From Castanea sativa (taxonomy: Eukaryota > Streptophyta > Magnoliopsida > Fagales > Fagaceae), in the NCBI RefSeq assembly GCF_040712315.1, contig NC_134017.1, positions 898,001-962,000 of the forward strand: DNA of 64,000 nucleotides. Reading direction: 5' to 3'. Numbering within the stretch: the first letter of the stretch is position 1; every line of letters begins with the position of its first letter. The notes beneath the pieces were generated by a model that did no database searches, had not been told where the DNA came from, and saw only the letters and a program-made list of their open reading frames with translations. Below, piece by piece: positions 46,017 to 58,803 of the stretch. A program made the translations under genes and the position numbers.

Positions 46017-46980
46017 AGCATTCACACCGGATGGTGGAAAATCTTCTATAATACATAATTTTTTTCATTTTACACATTTTTGTCAAAAAAAACACCCACA
46101 TCAATAGGTGTAAAGTTGTCTAAAATTGTGCAAAAATATGAAAATACTACAGTGAACGTGCATATATACACGGTTACTGTAACTCGTGTATAGAGTATTT
46201 TAATAATTTTTTCTCTCTCCTACTACGCCTGACTCTCTCATCTCAACTCTCTCTTTCCCATTCATCACAGCTCTCTCTTTCTCTCATCTCAACTTTGCAA
46301 AGCCGATCAGCTTCTCCTTCTTCTTCAAAATCTCAGGCTAATCTCAGCGGAGATCTCGCGCGCCATGGACTGTCCGATCGTTGAGTTTGGGCGGCGAGTG
46401 AGTTGGGAATGCCGATCAACCTCTCTGATCCAACAATCTATTTGGAAACGGAGACGGTGACGGAGAATCGATCAAACATGGAGGGCGAAGCTCGTTACTA
46501 CCTGGACAACTCCAGCGCCTCCTCTGGTGCCATGAGGTTTTTGTGTGGGGTCGAGGTCTTGAACTCTAGCACCGTCGAAGATCGAGACGATGAGTCGTTG
46601 ATGATGGGTTTAGGGGTCTTGATTTTCTGTGAGGTTTGGATTTACTGTTTGGAATTTCTGTTTGGATTTTCTGTGGGGTGATGGTGGTTGATGATTGTGG
46701 GTTGATGGTGGTGGCTAGGTGGGTTTGATGGTGGTGGCTGGGTATGTGTTGGGTTTGTGAGAGGGTTCAAAGAGGAGGAGAGGGAAGGAAATAATAAAAA
46801 ATGTAAAAAGAATGAATATTTTATTGAATAAATATGTAGAATAGATAAACTGATATGAGTGTTTTGTAAAAGTGAATGTATAAAGTAGAGAAAATAGGTT
46901 TTTTCGTGTAAAATAGATAGAAAGTAGGTTTTTTAGTGCGTCAAATTGTCAATACTAGATCCACACGGTGCAAATGAGTA
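46017..46980 (+). mobile_element. Non-autonomous DNA transposon with GC-rich cargo
   Basis: Starts near agcattcacaccgg and ends near the inverted-type ccacacggtgcaaatg, a terminal pattern common in plant non-autonomous elements. Between 46300 and 46760 is a GC-rich, exon-like island (ctcgcgcgccatgg, then many gtggtggctggg words) unlike its AT-rich surroundings. The frame at 46403-46681 has no domain, so it is more likely a captured or element-specific sequence than a gene. Target duplication not resolved. Confidence 0.5.
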
Positions 46981-47201
46981 CAATAACATAAGTTATAGAG
47001 TGATAGGTCATAGCCCCACATAATAAGAGTATACATTCAAGCTAATTCATGGTTCCTCACACTGCTTTATTATTACTCATTCAATAATTCTAATGCCATA
47101 GACTTTGTAATTATAATGCCATAGACTTTGTCACAACTATTGATGTGATCTATTGTTATTGTTATTGATGTGATTTATTGTAATTGGTGAATAATAAAAA
47201 T

Positions 47202-47957
47202 TGTAAGGGCACAATTGCACCTGGACCCAAAGACAACTGTGGACTCAGGCCCTATGAGCCTTAAACAATGAGATTTATAGAGTGTGGATCTGAAATCTAG
47301 CTAGGGGTACTGAAAATTTAATAAACAGGCTAAGGTGTAAAAATACTTGCAAATAGTAACTGATTATTGCAAAGGAGCTTCCTCAGACATAAGCCGAGGA
47401 CAATCTCTGTATTATTTCTCTTTCTTTCTTGAAGGTTACAATTCTTAGTTTCTTTCTTGGTGATTGATCGATCCCCCTTTCCTTTGGCCTTTACTCCCCT
47501 TAAATACTTTTTCTCTTGGTACTTTATCCACGTGTTGCTCAAATATTCTCCCAGGAGATACTTCTTCTCTTAGTGCTTTAAATAGTAATTAGAAGTTTCA
47601 GTTCTACTGTTCAGGGGTCACTTCCCCATTAATGCGGCCAGGGAGGTAGGTACAGGGTCTTTAATGTGAAGGTGGCAGCCTTCGCCTAAGATATTTCTCT
47701 AACACCAGTGCATCTAGAGGGTTCAGGGATCCCCCTTTTAACCAACAGTCTTTCTGGAACTCTGTCTTGATCTTTATAGCGAATCTCCGAGTTCTCTCGG
47801 GTCTATCCGAGAAGAAATTCATTCTTGGATGTATCCTCAGACCCTCGGCGTATGGGCCGATTTGCAATACTAACAGGTTTTTAATCAAGAGCGGATTGGC
47901 CCTTCTTGTTAGAGCCCAAAGGCCCATATATCTGCTCGGGTTCTTTTACTCCCCACA
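47202..47957 (+). mobile_element. Solo LTR
   Basis: A 756-bp segment begins tgtaagggcac, ends ctccccaca, and is flanked by AAAAT at 47197-47201 and 47958-47962, a perfect 5-bp target duplication. No internal retrotransposon sequence is adjacent, so it arose by recombination between two LTRs. Superfamily not determinable from the LTR alone. Confidence 0.8.
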
Positions 47958-48014
47958 AAAATAGTATCATAGATGAATTTATATCAAATTAACGTTTTTT
48001 CAATCAAAAGCTTA

Positions 48015-48449
48015 GGTTATGTTTGGTAATAGTTTTTGTTTTTTATTTTCTATTTTCAAAAACTTGTTTTTGGGAATATAAAGAAAAACAATTTTTTTGT
48101 ATTTTTGAAATCAAAAACATGTTTAGTTAGTTGAAATTAAAAAAAAATAGTTTTTTATAAAAAAATAGAAAATATTAAAATATTTTGTTAATAGGATTTG
48201 AACTTTAAAACTAACTCATTAAATGAGACATATTCATTAAATTAAATGTGTATTTTCATTCACTTTTGAAAATTAGAAACTGAAAACAGCTTTTTGCATG
48301 TTTTTAGTTTCTTTTACAAATTGAGTTTTAGAAAACAGTTTTTGTTTTCTATCCGTTTTGAGTTGCCAAACAAGGTTTTTAATTTCAAAAATAGAAATTT
48401 GTTTTTAAAAATAGAAAATAAGAAGGAAAAACAGTCACCAAACATACCC
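48015..48449. mobile_element. Tourist-like MITE
   Basis: A 435-bp element with TTA on both sides (48012-48014 and 48450-48452). Ends are ggttatgtttggtaa and, inverted, gggtatgtttggtga. Rich in ttttcaaaaa-type words, noncoding. Confidence 0.8.
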
Positions 48450-49034
48450 TTACATTTTAGCAAGTTTTAAATATGGTTCTTGAAATTTTTTTCAAGTTTT
48501 TATTTATTGAGTAATGCTACAAACATAATAATTTTTTTGACTTTTTTTTATAACAAGTGAGTTGGCAATTATGTATTTGCTTTCACCTACTAGCAATACT
48601 AACGTCAACTTTTTTATAACCAACAGTGAATTTATTTGGAACTTCTATATTTGGTGGCCCAACCTGATAACCTCTGGATATAGAGCATTGGATCATTTGG
48701 ATGTTTGTTATGGGTACAATAGTCCAGATCCGTGCACTCTCCAAAGCTTTGCAACCAGGACCATAGGCCCAATTGCAGTAACAACAGGCCTTACAAGTTG
48801 AAACACCTACTACAACTTGCTCAGAAGTTTCAAGTTTAGTGCCCCAATTTAATGTGGGTTAGCAAACAGGGTTTTCCAAAGCTTATTAACAAAAAATGGG
48901 CCAGCCTAGGTTTTAAACGTGGTCAGTTATTTTTCAGAACAGTTGAGCAACAGGAGCATTATCTCAAAATAAATGACAAAGATATACATATTCATATTCT
49001 CACCCAAAATAATTATAATATGGTTCTAATGTAA

Positions 49035-49590
49035 GGGGGTGTCAATGTTCCACCCAACCTGCGAACACAACACGATAAAAAATATGTCATAAACGAATCA
49101 ACCCGCGTGACTTACAATAGACACATTTAACACATTAATTTATTCGTGTAAATCCAGAATGACACATTTAATACAACCCATTTAACTCATATAACAAATA
49201 AATATTTATTTTATTTTAAATTTGTCAAATAACTTTTATATCCAACCTATATTTTAAACTTAAAAAGAAAAGTGAGTAATTACAAAAACTTATAAGGGAT
49301 ATAATTAAAAATTGAAATGTGTTGAAGACTTGAAGTGTATGCACTACTTTTGGGATATGGAAAAAAAAAATTTATTTTTAGATGAATGTTATATTGAATA
49401 TTAAGTACGTTGAAATGAGTTGTGCCACATTCGCGTCAACCTAACACAACTTGTTTATTTAGTGTGTCAAGTGGGTTGAAAGATCATAATACAATTATTA
49501 AATAGATCAGATTCGAACTAAATAATTTAGTCAAATACACCTATCTTGATATAACATGAATTTAACACACTAATCTAAATTGACATCCTA
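49035..49590. mobile_element. Probable non-autonomous hAT-like element
   Basis: Starts ggggtgtcaatg and ends with attgacatccta, giving inverted ends around tgtcaat. The inside carries repeated words such as acacatttaa and aacacaac. Length about 555 bp; target duplication unclear. Confidence 0.45.
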
Positions 49591-50887
49591 TCCCAATCTC
49601 AATTTTGTGCAGGCCACTTTAAGAGCTAAATTTCAGCAAGATTTATCTTCAGAATCTTATCATGTCATTTCAAAGTTCAACAATGCTAGACTTTCCATTC
49701 CCAAATTAAAGCTACTAGTCTACTACTAGTACTATCAAATATCAATCAAATCCCCAATAAAGCTTCACGGAGCTTCTAATAGTTGTATATTTAACATGTC
49801 TGAAACGACAGATTGCTGCACTGTTTATTGATTATAATTATGCAGATACGAATCAATATATAGGTGGCAACAAATTGTGTTTAGATTAATTTCCACACAT
49901 ATAGGCCACCTAAACCTCCGAGACAACGCCTATGTTTGTCTTATACTCCCATATACTTCCAAATACTAATATTGATCACACTTTTGTCCCATCTTTTTGG
50001 GTGTTCATTAACAACTAATTTACTAAACACAATTTTTTCACGGCCGTTCAAATGATATGTTGTTAATAATATACAAAAAAAAAAAAGGGGTTGTGAATGA
50101 CTCAATAATAAGGAAAATCAATAATAATGAATCACCTTAAATCCTTAATAAGTTCTGAAAAATATTGTGTTTATAGCATTAATCTTAAGTTGTTTTCAAT
50201 ATATATATATATATAAACCAAAACATCTTAAACTCCCACAATTTTTCATATCATCATTTTAATTTATAAATTTTTTTAATTTTTTAAACTAAATAATAAA
50301 AGAGTCCTAACAGGAGTCTCTCTCTTTTTTCCTTATTCCTAAAGTTTTTTTTTTTTTTTTTTTTTAACTTGAGTCTTTCTTTTTCTTTTTTTTTTTTTTT
50401 TTGATACCTTAAGTCCTTATAAAAAAATTCTAACATGTATTCTTTTTTAAAACTAAATAATAAGAAAGTCTTAACAAGAGTCTCTCTTTCTTTTTTCCTT
50501 AATCTTACCGTTTTTTTTTTTTTACATGAGTCTTTCTTTTCTTTTTTCTTTTTTTGAAACCTAGAGTGAGACCTTTTTATAAAAAAAAAAAAAAAAAATT
50601 CTAACGTGAGGTCTAATTAAAAATTATTATAATTATTTTTTAATCTTAATTCTAACGTAAGTCTCTCAAAAAGTCAAAATTTTCAGTTTTATATTATATA
50701 TAGATAATAATAATGATGTAGCAAACTATCAAGATAACATAAATTAGATTGGTGGTGGATAGTAGATTTAATTGCAATTGAGTAGTATGTGAAGTCATCA
50801 CCATAGAATAGCCCACACCAAAATATGTTATGTGGAATCGATGATATGATAGAAAAAGAATTTTTCTAAACATTGAACAAAAAATTA

Positions 50888-50946
<59 letters not shown>

Positions 50947-51400
50947 CCGAAACCTCTAAAGCTCCTACAATTTTTCACGTCAGCATAATATTTAAAAAAT
51001 AAAAAATAAATCATTATTTTGTTTTTTTAAATAAAATTATTTTTGTTTAGTTCAAACTTAACAAGGAGTGAAATTCTATCTCTCTAACAAATCCAACTTA
51101 AACTCAAACTCATCATTATCATTTATTTTAAACACACACATCCTTTCCTCTCCACTCAAAATCTATTGTTTTGCTTCACAATATAAAGGATAAGCACGTT
51201 TTCTATCTTGAAAAAAGAAAAAAAGAGATAAGCACATTTAAAGTTCTTGATAAAATGCCATTTAGTTTGTTTTCTTGGTTAGAGAAGTTTGACTCATAAC
51301 AAATGCTACACTCCAGTTAGAGAGGTTTGGATCCAATAAAACTCTAGTCTATATTGCATCTAAATTTAGACCTATAAATATGTTACATCAATGCTTCGGA
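49591..51400. other. AT-rich spacer with degenerate tandem units
   Basis: Between 50260 and 50680 a unit with tctaacgtgagtcttt-like text and poly-T recurs about four times, evidence of an expanded low-complexity repeat. 50898-50944 is (TA)n. 50930-51125 is an inverted copy of the repeat at 27510-27790. No gene. Confidence 0.5.
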
Positions 51401-51406
51401 TAAAAA

Positions 51407-51441
51407 TGTAGAGAATTTCCATGAATTCCTAAATCTGTGAG

Positions 51442-51518
<77 letters not shown>

Positions 51519-51836
51519 AAAAACACACGCCAAAGAAAAAAAAATCACAAACACAAGACAGTATTTACGTGGTTTGGCAATTTGCCTACATCCACGGAGT
51601 TGCAGGGATTTTACTATTATCAAGGAAAAATATAAAGTGCGGCTACAGTTCATTTGTCTCTCTCAAAACCAACTACAACAACCACGAAACCCTAATGGCA
51701 AAAAAACTGCGTCTTTTACCTCCGCTCCATGGACTAAGCCTCAGAAAATCTTCCATTAAAAACCACGCAATATTATTCGGGTCAGGTTGGATCGTCAACC
51801 GGATCAAACACAAACTAGGCTTCACAAAGCCCAACA
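51407..51836 (-). repeat. 3' LTR of the copia element
   Basis: 430 bp, from tgtagagaatttcc to agcccaaca on the plus strand. It has gained a (TA)n/(GA)n expansion at about 51450-51513. A purine tract (aagtgggagatt read on minus) adjoins it at 51837-51848. Confidence 0.85.
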
Positions 51837-51949
51837 AATCTCCCACTTGGAGACTAGTTCAATCACCAACATCAGCCACTATCTTCAAAAAGCAATCCAT
51901 CATCCTTGCAACTCATCCTCATGTCCTCAAGCTAGAAGGCCAACTGAAG

Positions 51950-54600
51950 CTGCACACAGCTTCAGCTTCTCAATAGCAACACCCTTAGTCCACATGTCTG
52001 CCGAGTTTTTAAATCCACAAATCTTCTCAAGTATTACCAGCTTATCTTCAACAAGGCACCGAATAAAATGGTATTTTGTCTGTATATGCTTCGACTTTGA
52101 ATGAAAAGCTAAATTCTTAGAAAGAAAAATTGCACTCTAACTATCACTATGTAGAATGCCCATCTCTTGCTTCTTACCCAATTCATCCAAGAAGCCATGT
52201 AGCCAAATCATCTCCTTTCCAGCTTCAGTTGCTGCAACATACTCAGTTTCTGTAGTAAACAGAGTAACAATCTTTTGCAAATTTGAGGCCCAAGAAATAG
52301 CTGTACCACCCAAAGTAAATACAAACGCAGTAGTGCTCTTTCTACTATTAATATCACCAGCAAAATCAACATCTACATAACCCTATAGTTTCAAATTTGC
52401 ACCTGTGAAACAAAGACATGTATCTGATGAACTCCTTACATATCTTAGAATCCACTTGACTGCAACCTAATGCTGCTTTCCTGGCCTACTCATGAATCTG
52501 CCCATAACTCCCACTACATGTGCAATATCTGGCCTTGTACACACCATAGCATACATCAAGCTGCTAATAGTTGAGGCATAGGACACCTTGCTCAAATGGT
52601 CCCTTTCTTCTTCTGTCTTTGGTGACTGTTCTTTGCTAAGTTTGAAATAACTACCCAAGGGTGTGCTCACTGTTTTAGCTTCATTCATGTTGAATCTGCT
52701 AAGAATTTTCTTCTCATACTCTGACTAAAAAAGCTTCAATGTACCATTAGCCTTGTCTCTAATGATTCTCATACCAAGGATTTGCTTTGAAGCTCCCAAA
52801 TCCTTTATTGCAAACTGTTTTGACAATTGCTTCTTCAGATTATTAATCTCCTCAATGCTAGACCCTGCAATGAGCATATCATCCACATACAACAGTAAAA
52901 TGATGTAAGAATTGTCATAAAACTTAACATAACAACAGTGATCAGCTTCACATCTTTTGAACTCAATTCTATGCATAAAACCGTCAAACTTCTTGTACCA
53001 TTGTCGAGGAGCTTGTTTTAGGCCATACAAGCTCTTTCTCAGTTTGCAGACTAATTTCTCTTGTCCTTGAACAATGAACCCTTCTAGCTGAATCATGTAA
53101 ATGTCTTCCTCCAAGTCATCATGAAGGAAAGCTGTCTTCACATCTAACTGCTCAAGATGTAAATTTTATGCAGCCACTATTCCCAGTACCAGTCTAATTA
53201 TTGACATCTTCACAACTGGAGAAAATATCTCTATATAGTCAATGCCTTGCTTCTGCTGAAACCCTTTAACAACTAATATGACCTTGTAACGTTTGCTACC
53301 ATCATGCTCGTTCTTTATTCTGTATACCCACTTGTTGTGCAAAGCCTTCTTTCCTACTGGCAGTTCAGTTAGTTCCCATGTCTGATTCCCTAGCAAGGAA
53401 TCCATCTCATCCTTTATGGCTAACTCCCACTTGCTTGAATTCTCATCTTGCAAGGCTTCATCATAGCATTCAGGCTCACCACCATCAGTCAACAGGAGAT
53501 AATTTAGAGCGAGTGAATAACACTGTGGAGGTCTAATTGTCCTGGCAGATCTGCGGACTTCAGCTATAAGTGTATTTTGATCTACCTGTGAATCTACATT
53601 CTTCTTATCTTCTTCACCCATTTTCTGGATAATGCTTTCAATCAATTCATCTAAGTTGACAAACTCAGATTTATCTTGATCTATCCCTGTAACATCTGGC
53701 ACTACAGTTGACCTGTCCTTATACATAACCTGTTCATTAAATATCACATTTCTACTTCTGATGATTTTCCTTTTTTGTTCATCCTAAAACCTATAGCCAA
53801 ATTTCTCATCACCATAGCCAATAAAAAAACATATTTTAAACTTTGCATCAAGTTTACTACGAGCATCAGAATCAACATGAACATAAGAAACACAACCAAA
53901 AACTTTTAAGTGGGACAACTTTACCTCTTTACCGCTCCAAACCTCTTCAGGAAGTCTGAATTCCATAGGAACTGATGGTCCTCAGTTTATCAAGTAAGCT
54001 ACAGTGCTAACAGCATCAACTCAGAAAGTTTGTAACAATCCAACATGCAACCTCATACTCCTAGCACGCTCATTGATAATTCTGTTCATATGCTCAGCCA
54101 CACCATTCTGTTATAGTGTCCCAGGAATGATCTTCTCCATCATAATTCCTTGTGCAGCACAATATTCATTGAACCCTTTATCTATGTACTCTGCTCCATT
54201 ATCTGACCTCAAACATTTTACTTTCAAATCTATTTCTGTCTCAACCATAGCCTTCAACTTCTTAAAAGTTTCAAATATATCACATTAGTATTGCATGCCC
54301 TTCATCATTAAGTTGTCTAACAGAAATCAGATTCCTCCTTAGGTCAGGAATATGTCGAACCTTTTCCAGTAACCAAACAGACCCATCGAACAACAATATC
54401 CGGACGCCTCCCATACCCACAACATCCAAGATTGAACCATCAGCCCAATACACCTTACCAAAATCACCTACAACATAATTCTGTATGATTTCTCGGTGTG
54501 GAGTGGTATGAAACGAAACTCCTGAGTCCAGAACCCAATCATTAAGTGGACTGTCTACTGCAAGAAGTAATGCATCCTGTACCTCTTTTATTACAGCATT
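51950..54600 (-). pseudogene. copia pol remnant
   Basis: Read on the minus strand: protease motif LDSG near 54520-54530; integrase C-terminal part at 53966-53784 (EVKLSHLKVFGCVSYVHVD); reverse transcriptase from 53747 to about 52467 with KSLYGLKQAPRQWYKK and the YVDDM active-site motif near 52876-52890; RNase H traces (DADFAGD-like and HSDS-like words) to about 51950. In-frame stops interrupt reverse transcriptase at 53157-53168 and 52725-52727, and a frameshift precedes RNase H. Not functional. Confidence 0.85.
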
Positions 54601-54636
54601 AGCAGAGTCATCTACATTCTTCCTCTTAGGATTTCT

Positions 54637-55400
54637 GCATTGCCTCCTAAAGTGACTTGTTTTCCTACAATTCCAACATTGTACTTGTTGGCCTGATCTA
54701 GATTTACTTTTGTTCTGGTTAGAATTTCTGGATTTTGATCTGCCTCGGTTTGAATTTCTATCATTACCTCTATCTCTTGTCTCAAGGTTTAGGGCAGAAC
54801 TAGATCTTGAGGTTTCACCTGCATCTCTTCTGCGAACCTCCTCAGCCAGAATTAAATCTCGTATGTCGTTGTACTTCAGCTTTTATTTTCCTGTGGAATT
54901 GCTTACTGTCATCCTCATTGCCTCCCAAATGTTTGGCAAAGAAGCCAAAACGATCAGTGCACGGATCTCATCATCAAAATCAATTTCTACAGACGATGAT
55001 TGATTTGTGATAGTGTCGAATTCATTCAAATGTTGTGCTACTGATGCGTTCTCTGCCATCTTCAAATTGAACAATTTCTTCATCAAATGCACCTTGTTGT
55101 TTGCTGACGGCTTTTCATACATACCAGACAAAGCCTTCATTATATCTACTGTAATCTTCTCCTTTACAACATTGTATGCAACTGACCTAGACAGCGTTAA
55201 CCTGATAACTCCCAGTACGTGTCTGTCAAGAAGAGCTTATTCCTCATCCTTCATAGTCGCAGGTTTTGTCCCTAAAAGAGGCAGATGCAATTTCCTCCCA
55301 TAGAGATAATCTTCAATCTACATCCTCCAATACGCAAAATTTGTGCCATCAAACTTTTCTATTCCAGAAACCTTTCCAGCTTCCTTTGCCATTGCTCCCA
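54637..55400 (-). pseudogene. copia gag remnant
   Basis: A capsid-like stretch at 55140-54883 (LMKKLFNLKMAENASVAQHL, then LASLPNIWEAM) is followed by a CCHC zinc knuckle at 54678-54637 (CWNCRKTSHFRRQC, C-x2-C-x4-H-x4-C). Frames are broken between the two. Confidence 0.8.
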
Positions 55401-55416
55401 CTCAAACCTAACCTTA

Positions 55417-55429
55417 GGCTCTGATACCA
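55417..55429 (-). other. Primer-binding site of the copia element
   Basis: On the minus strand tggtatcagagcc follows the 5' LTR after two bases; this complements the 3' end of initiator methionine tRNA, the usual copia primer. Confidence 0.85.
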
Positions 55430-55431
55430 GT

Positions 55432-55838
55432 TGTAGGGAATTTCCACGAATTCCTAAATTTGTGAGAAACAAAAAAAAAAAAAAAAAAAAACACACGCCA
55501 AAGAAAAATAATCACATGCACAAGACAATATTTACGTAATTCGGTAATTTGCTTACATCCACGGAGTTGCAGGGATTTCACTATTATCAGGAAAAAATAC
55601 AAAATGCGGCTACAATTCCTTTTTCTCTCTCAAAACTGACTACAACAACCACGAAATCCTAATGACAAAAAAATTGCGTCTTTTACCTCCTGCGCTCCGG
55701 CTTAGGCCTGTCAGCCCAAGCCTCTGCTCCATGGACTAAGTCTCAGAAAATCTCTCATTAAAAACCACGCAACATTATTAAAGTCGGGTTGAATCGTCAA
55801 TTGGATCAAACACAAACTAGGCTCCACAAAGCCCAACA
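55432..55838 (-). repeat. 5' LTR of the copia element
   Basis: 407 bp, matching 51407-51836. It keeps about 35 bp near 55692-55727 (ggcttaggcctgtcagccc) that the other LTR has lost, probably between short gctcc repeats. Confidence 0.85.
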
Positions 55839-55846
55839 AAAAAAAA

Positions 55847-57532
55847 CATCATCTGAAGTAGAAAATAGAAGAGAGAATTTGAGAAGAGCATTGAGCTTTG
55901 ACTGTGGGAGTATGTGATGGCAAGTCATCAATTATTATGTATATGGTAATTCAATTTGTATATCTTTTGTTTTTTTGATTTGGATGGATTCACAAATTTG
56001 TATGTTTCAATTGCATCTTTCTTATTTATTCTTGAGGTTTGGATATCAATTATCAAGTACTAAACAACTAAAATTCAACAATAAAACTCATAGATATTGC
56101 GACTCTTATTTTAGAAAATGTACTAGTGTTAACAGATTTTTCCATAAAAGCAAATCCAAAAAGGCCTTAGATTAAGTGGTTAGGATCATGATCATGACCA
56201 TGTTAGTAATAAATAATCAAGAGCTTATTGATACGGATACTATGAGCTGTGAGATCACAACTTCAATAATATTCTATATACTCAATAGTAGATCTTAAAT
56301 CACTTTTGAAAGAACTGGGATTTGTCTCAACTTTTTCTTCTTCTTTTTTATATGAACTTTTGGTCTCAATTTTAGCCATTTCTTTGTTTTGGATTATAGG
56401 TTTGGCCATAGAGTGGATCTCACTAGCATTACATTGGTTCTTTATCTTAAAGATAAGGCTTCTATTGCTACGACAAGAACTATCTAGGTATGTATCCCTT
56501 GCAAGCATACATGAACTTAAATTGTCTTTTAATATATGCATGCTTTATTAGTGACTAGTTTTTATTCATTTTCAAGTTATACATTTTTTAAAGTTAAGTC
56601 ATAAACCTTTAAGCAAAATAAGTACTTTTAATTTTTATTTAACTATCACATGCATTGCACGGATTAATTAATAAATATATGGAAAGTTAGCTTAGAATAC
56701 AATTAGGAGGAAAATGATGAATAGCGAAAGACAAGAGAGACGGTTGCATCCTTCCTTTGCCAAATAGATTTAGTGCACATAGGAGTCCAGCTGCCCGAGT
56801 AGGTATATACAATTAAGAGAGGATGACACTACAATCTCTTAGCAACAAAGGTACCATCATTTTCATGATTTCATCACCAAGCTACCAACCTGTAAATTTT
56901 GACATCATTCTAGCAGATGACCAAAGAAAGTGACCTAACCGTTTGATGAAATGCATTCTGCATGAAAATTCAATAAGACACACATATAGAGAGAGAGGAA
57001 TCTATGTGGTCCTAAGCTTGAATTACATAGTACAATGCAAGATATGAAAGGGCAATCCAATCTCTCTCCCTTATATCCAACACTTCCTAATATGCCGTTT
57101 CTTTTATAACATGATTTTATGGGGAAAAAAAATTATTTAGAAAAAAAGGAGATAATCCGGCCCAATTGTTGATTTTCTATTCCATTTCAAGATGTCCCAA
57201 AACGTTCCTCTTTGAAAGTCTAAAGCTTATCAACGGTATTCATCTTTTGTTGATATTAGGTCTTCTTTGAATATTGTACTTTATTTTCCATCAATTATGA
57301 ATTGTCTTATATTCATTTTTTCTTCCTTAGAAAACAACCAAAGTTTAAAATGAAATAAATAAAATAAAATTAGACACATGGTATGCTACATTTAATGGAG
57401 CATAAAGTAGAATATTAAGAGTATGACAAGATTTTTATCTGTACTCATAATAAAAATATGCATACAATTTATATTGAAGGAGATTTAAGATTAGTTATTG
57501 ATATTTTTTTAGAACAAAATTAGTACACTTTA
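55847..57532. other. Spacer, no gene supported
   Basis: Open frames near 55975-56175 and 56263-56551 have no domain or splice support; the latter is hydrophobic on one strand and Lys/Glu-rich on the other, a base-composition effect. Confidence 0.4.
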
Positions 57533-57533
57533 A

Positions 57534-58172
57534 GGCCTGATTGGTAGGAGGATTTTTGCTTTTGTTTTCAAAACAATATAAAAACAATTTTCAAAAAAAT
57601 GAATTTGAAACTAGTTTTCTAATAATAATTTTTATATTTTACGTGTTTACCTCTCACTTTTAAGAACAATTTTCAAAATATTAAAAACAAAAAATAATTA
57701 TTTCGGAGACCATTTCTATTTTTGAGATTTAAAAAAATATATTTACAAAAAGTAACATGTAAAATCTATCGATTACTCTTTTTTGTGGATAATGATAAAT
57801 GAATAGAGCTCATCATGTACCTTATATATATATAATGATAAGTTTTAAATTTGAAGGGTGAGAATTCTTTTTGTGGTAAGGATAAGCTCATCAATTTAAG
57901 AGACAAAAGAGTTTGGAAAAATATGTAGGGTCCACTGTTTTTAATTTATTTACAACTATGTCATTAAAAACATTTTCTATATCCTAAAAAGTGAAAATGC
58001 CCCCTTAGCCGTTTTCAAAATCCTATTCTAAACCAGGAAAATAGGATACAGTTTTCTAAAAAATTTATTTATAATAAATTCAAGTGTAGAATCTACAATT
58101 TTGTCAATCGCAAAACAAAAAAAATATATATATATATATATATATATTTAAATACTCCTACCAAGCAAACCC
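57534..58172. mobile_element. Tourist-like MITE
   Basis: About 640 bp, ends ggcctgattggtaggag and, inverted, gggtttgcttggtaggag, with TTA on both sides (57530-57532 and 58173-58175). Interior AT-rich with poly-A words and a (TA)n run near 58122-58147. Noncoding. Confidence 0.7.
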
Positions 58173-58803
58173 TTAAAGATTCTAACAATTGGATACCATA
58201 GGTTGAAACTCTCTTTTTAAAAAATAGAAATTAATTATTGGTTGGTAAAATTACGTTTGTTCCGTGATAATTGTTTTTTATCCCAATCATATTTGAGTTA
58301 AAAACACCTACGCTCAAAAGATACTTTGTCTTTCCTAGTCGATATATAAGACTATCATTAATTCAGCTTATGCAACATTTCTTTTTCTTTTTTTGGGATA
58401 AATTCAACAGTTACAATGGGAATGTAACTCTTTAGTCATTTGTACTATGAAGTGTTGATTGAATTATAAAGGTAATGTTTTATGATTTTTAGAAATGTTG
58501 AAAGATTCTTATGTTTGGTTGCAAATCACACAGGAAATTAAATATTAGGGATATTTGGATTCCTATTCAACCCCCTTCTTGTAAAAATGTGGATTCTTTT
58601 TTAAACAAGTGGGTATTTAGATTCCCAAGTTTGAAAGAAATTACATTTTTTTATAAATTGACAATTTTACCCCTTTATCCTTATTGTTATTAACAAGACA
58701 TGATGTTGTAATTTCAACAAAGAACAAGAATTTCAATAGTTATTTTTGGATTATACATGTCATTTTGAAATGTTAGACTATAATTTTAATGAATTCATCA
58801 TAT

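Larger units (their letters stand above)
51407..55838 (-). mobile_element. Ty1/copia retrotransposon, complete but decayed
   Basis: A 4.4-kb element on the minus strand with two LTRs, a primer-binding site, gag, protease, integrase, reverse transcriptase and RNase H in copia order, and a polypurine tract. It is flanked by AAAAA at 51402-51406 and 55839-55843, compatible with a 5-bp target duplication. LTR divergence and several stop codons mean it cannot move alone. Protein similarity recalls the Tork/Tnt1 group, tentatively. Confidence 0.9.

Noticed and set aside
46403..46681. 92-codon frame in the GC-rich island
   Set aside because: No domain and located inside a transposon; considered cargo or element sequence and not a gene.
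56263..56551. Overlapping hydrophobic and charged frames on opposite strands
   Set aside because: Complementary composition effect in AT-rich DNA; no supporting signal.
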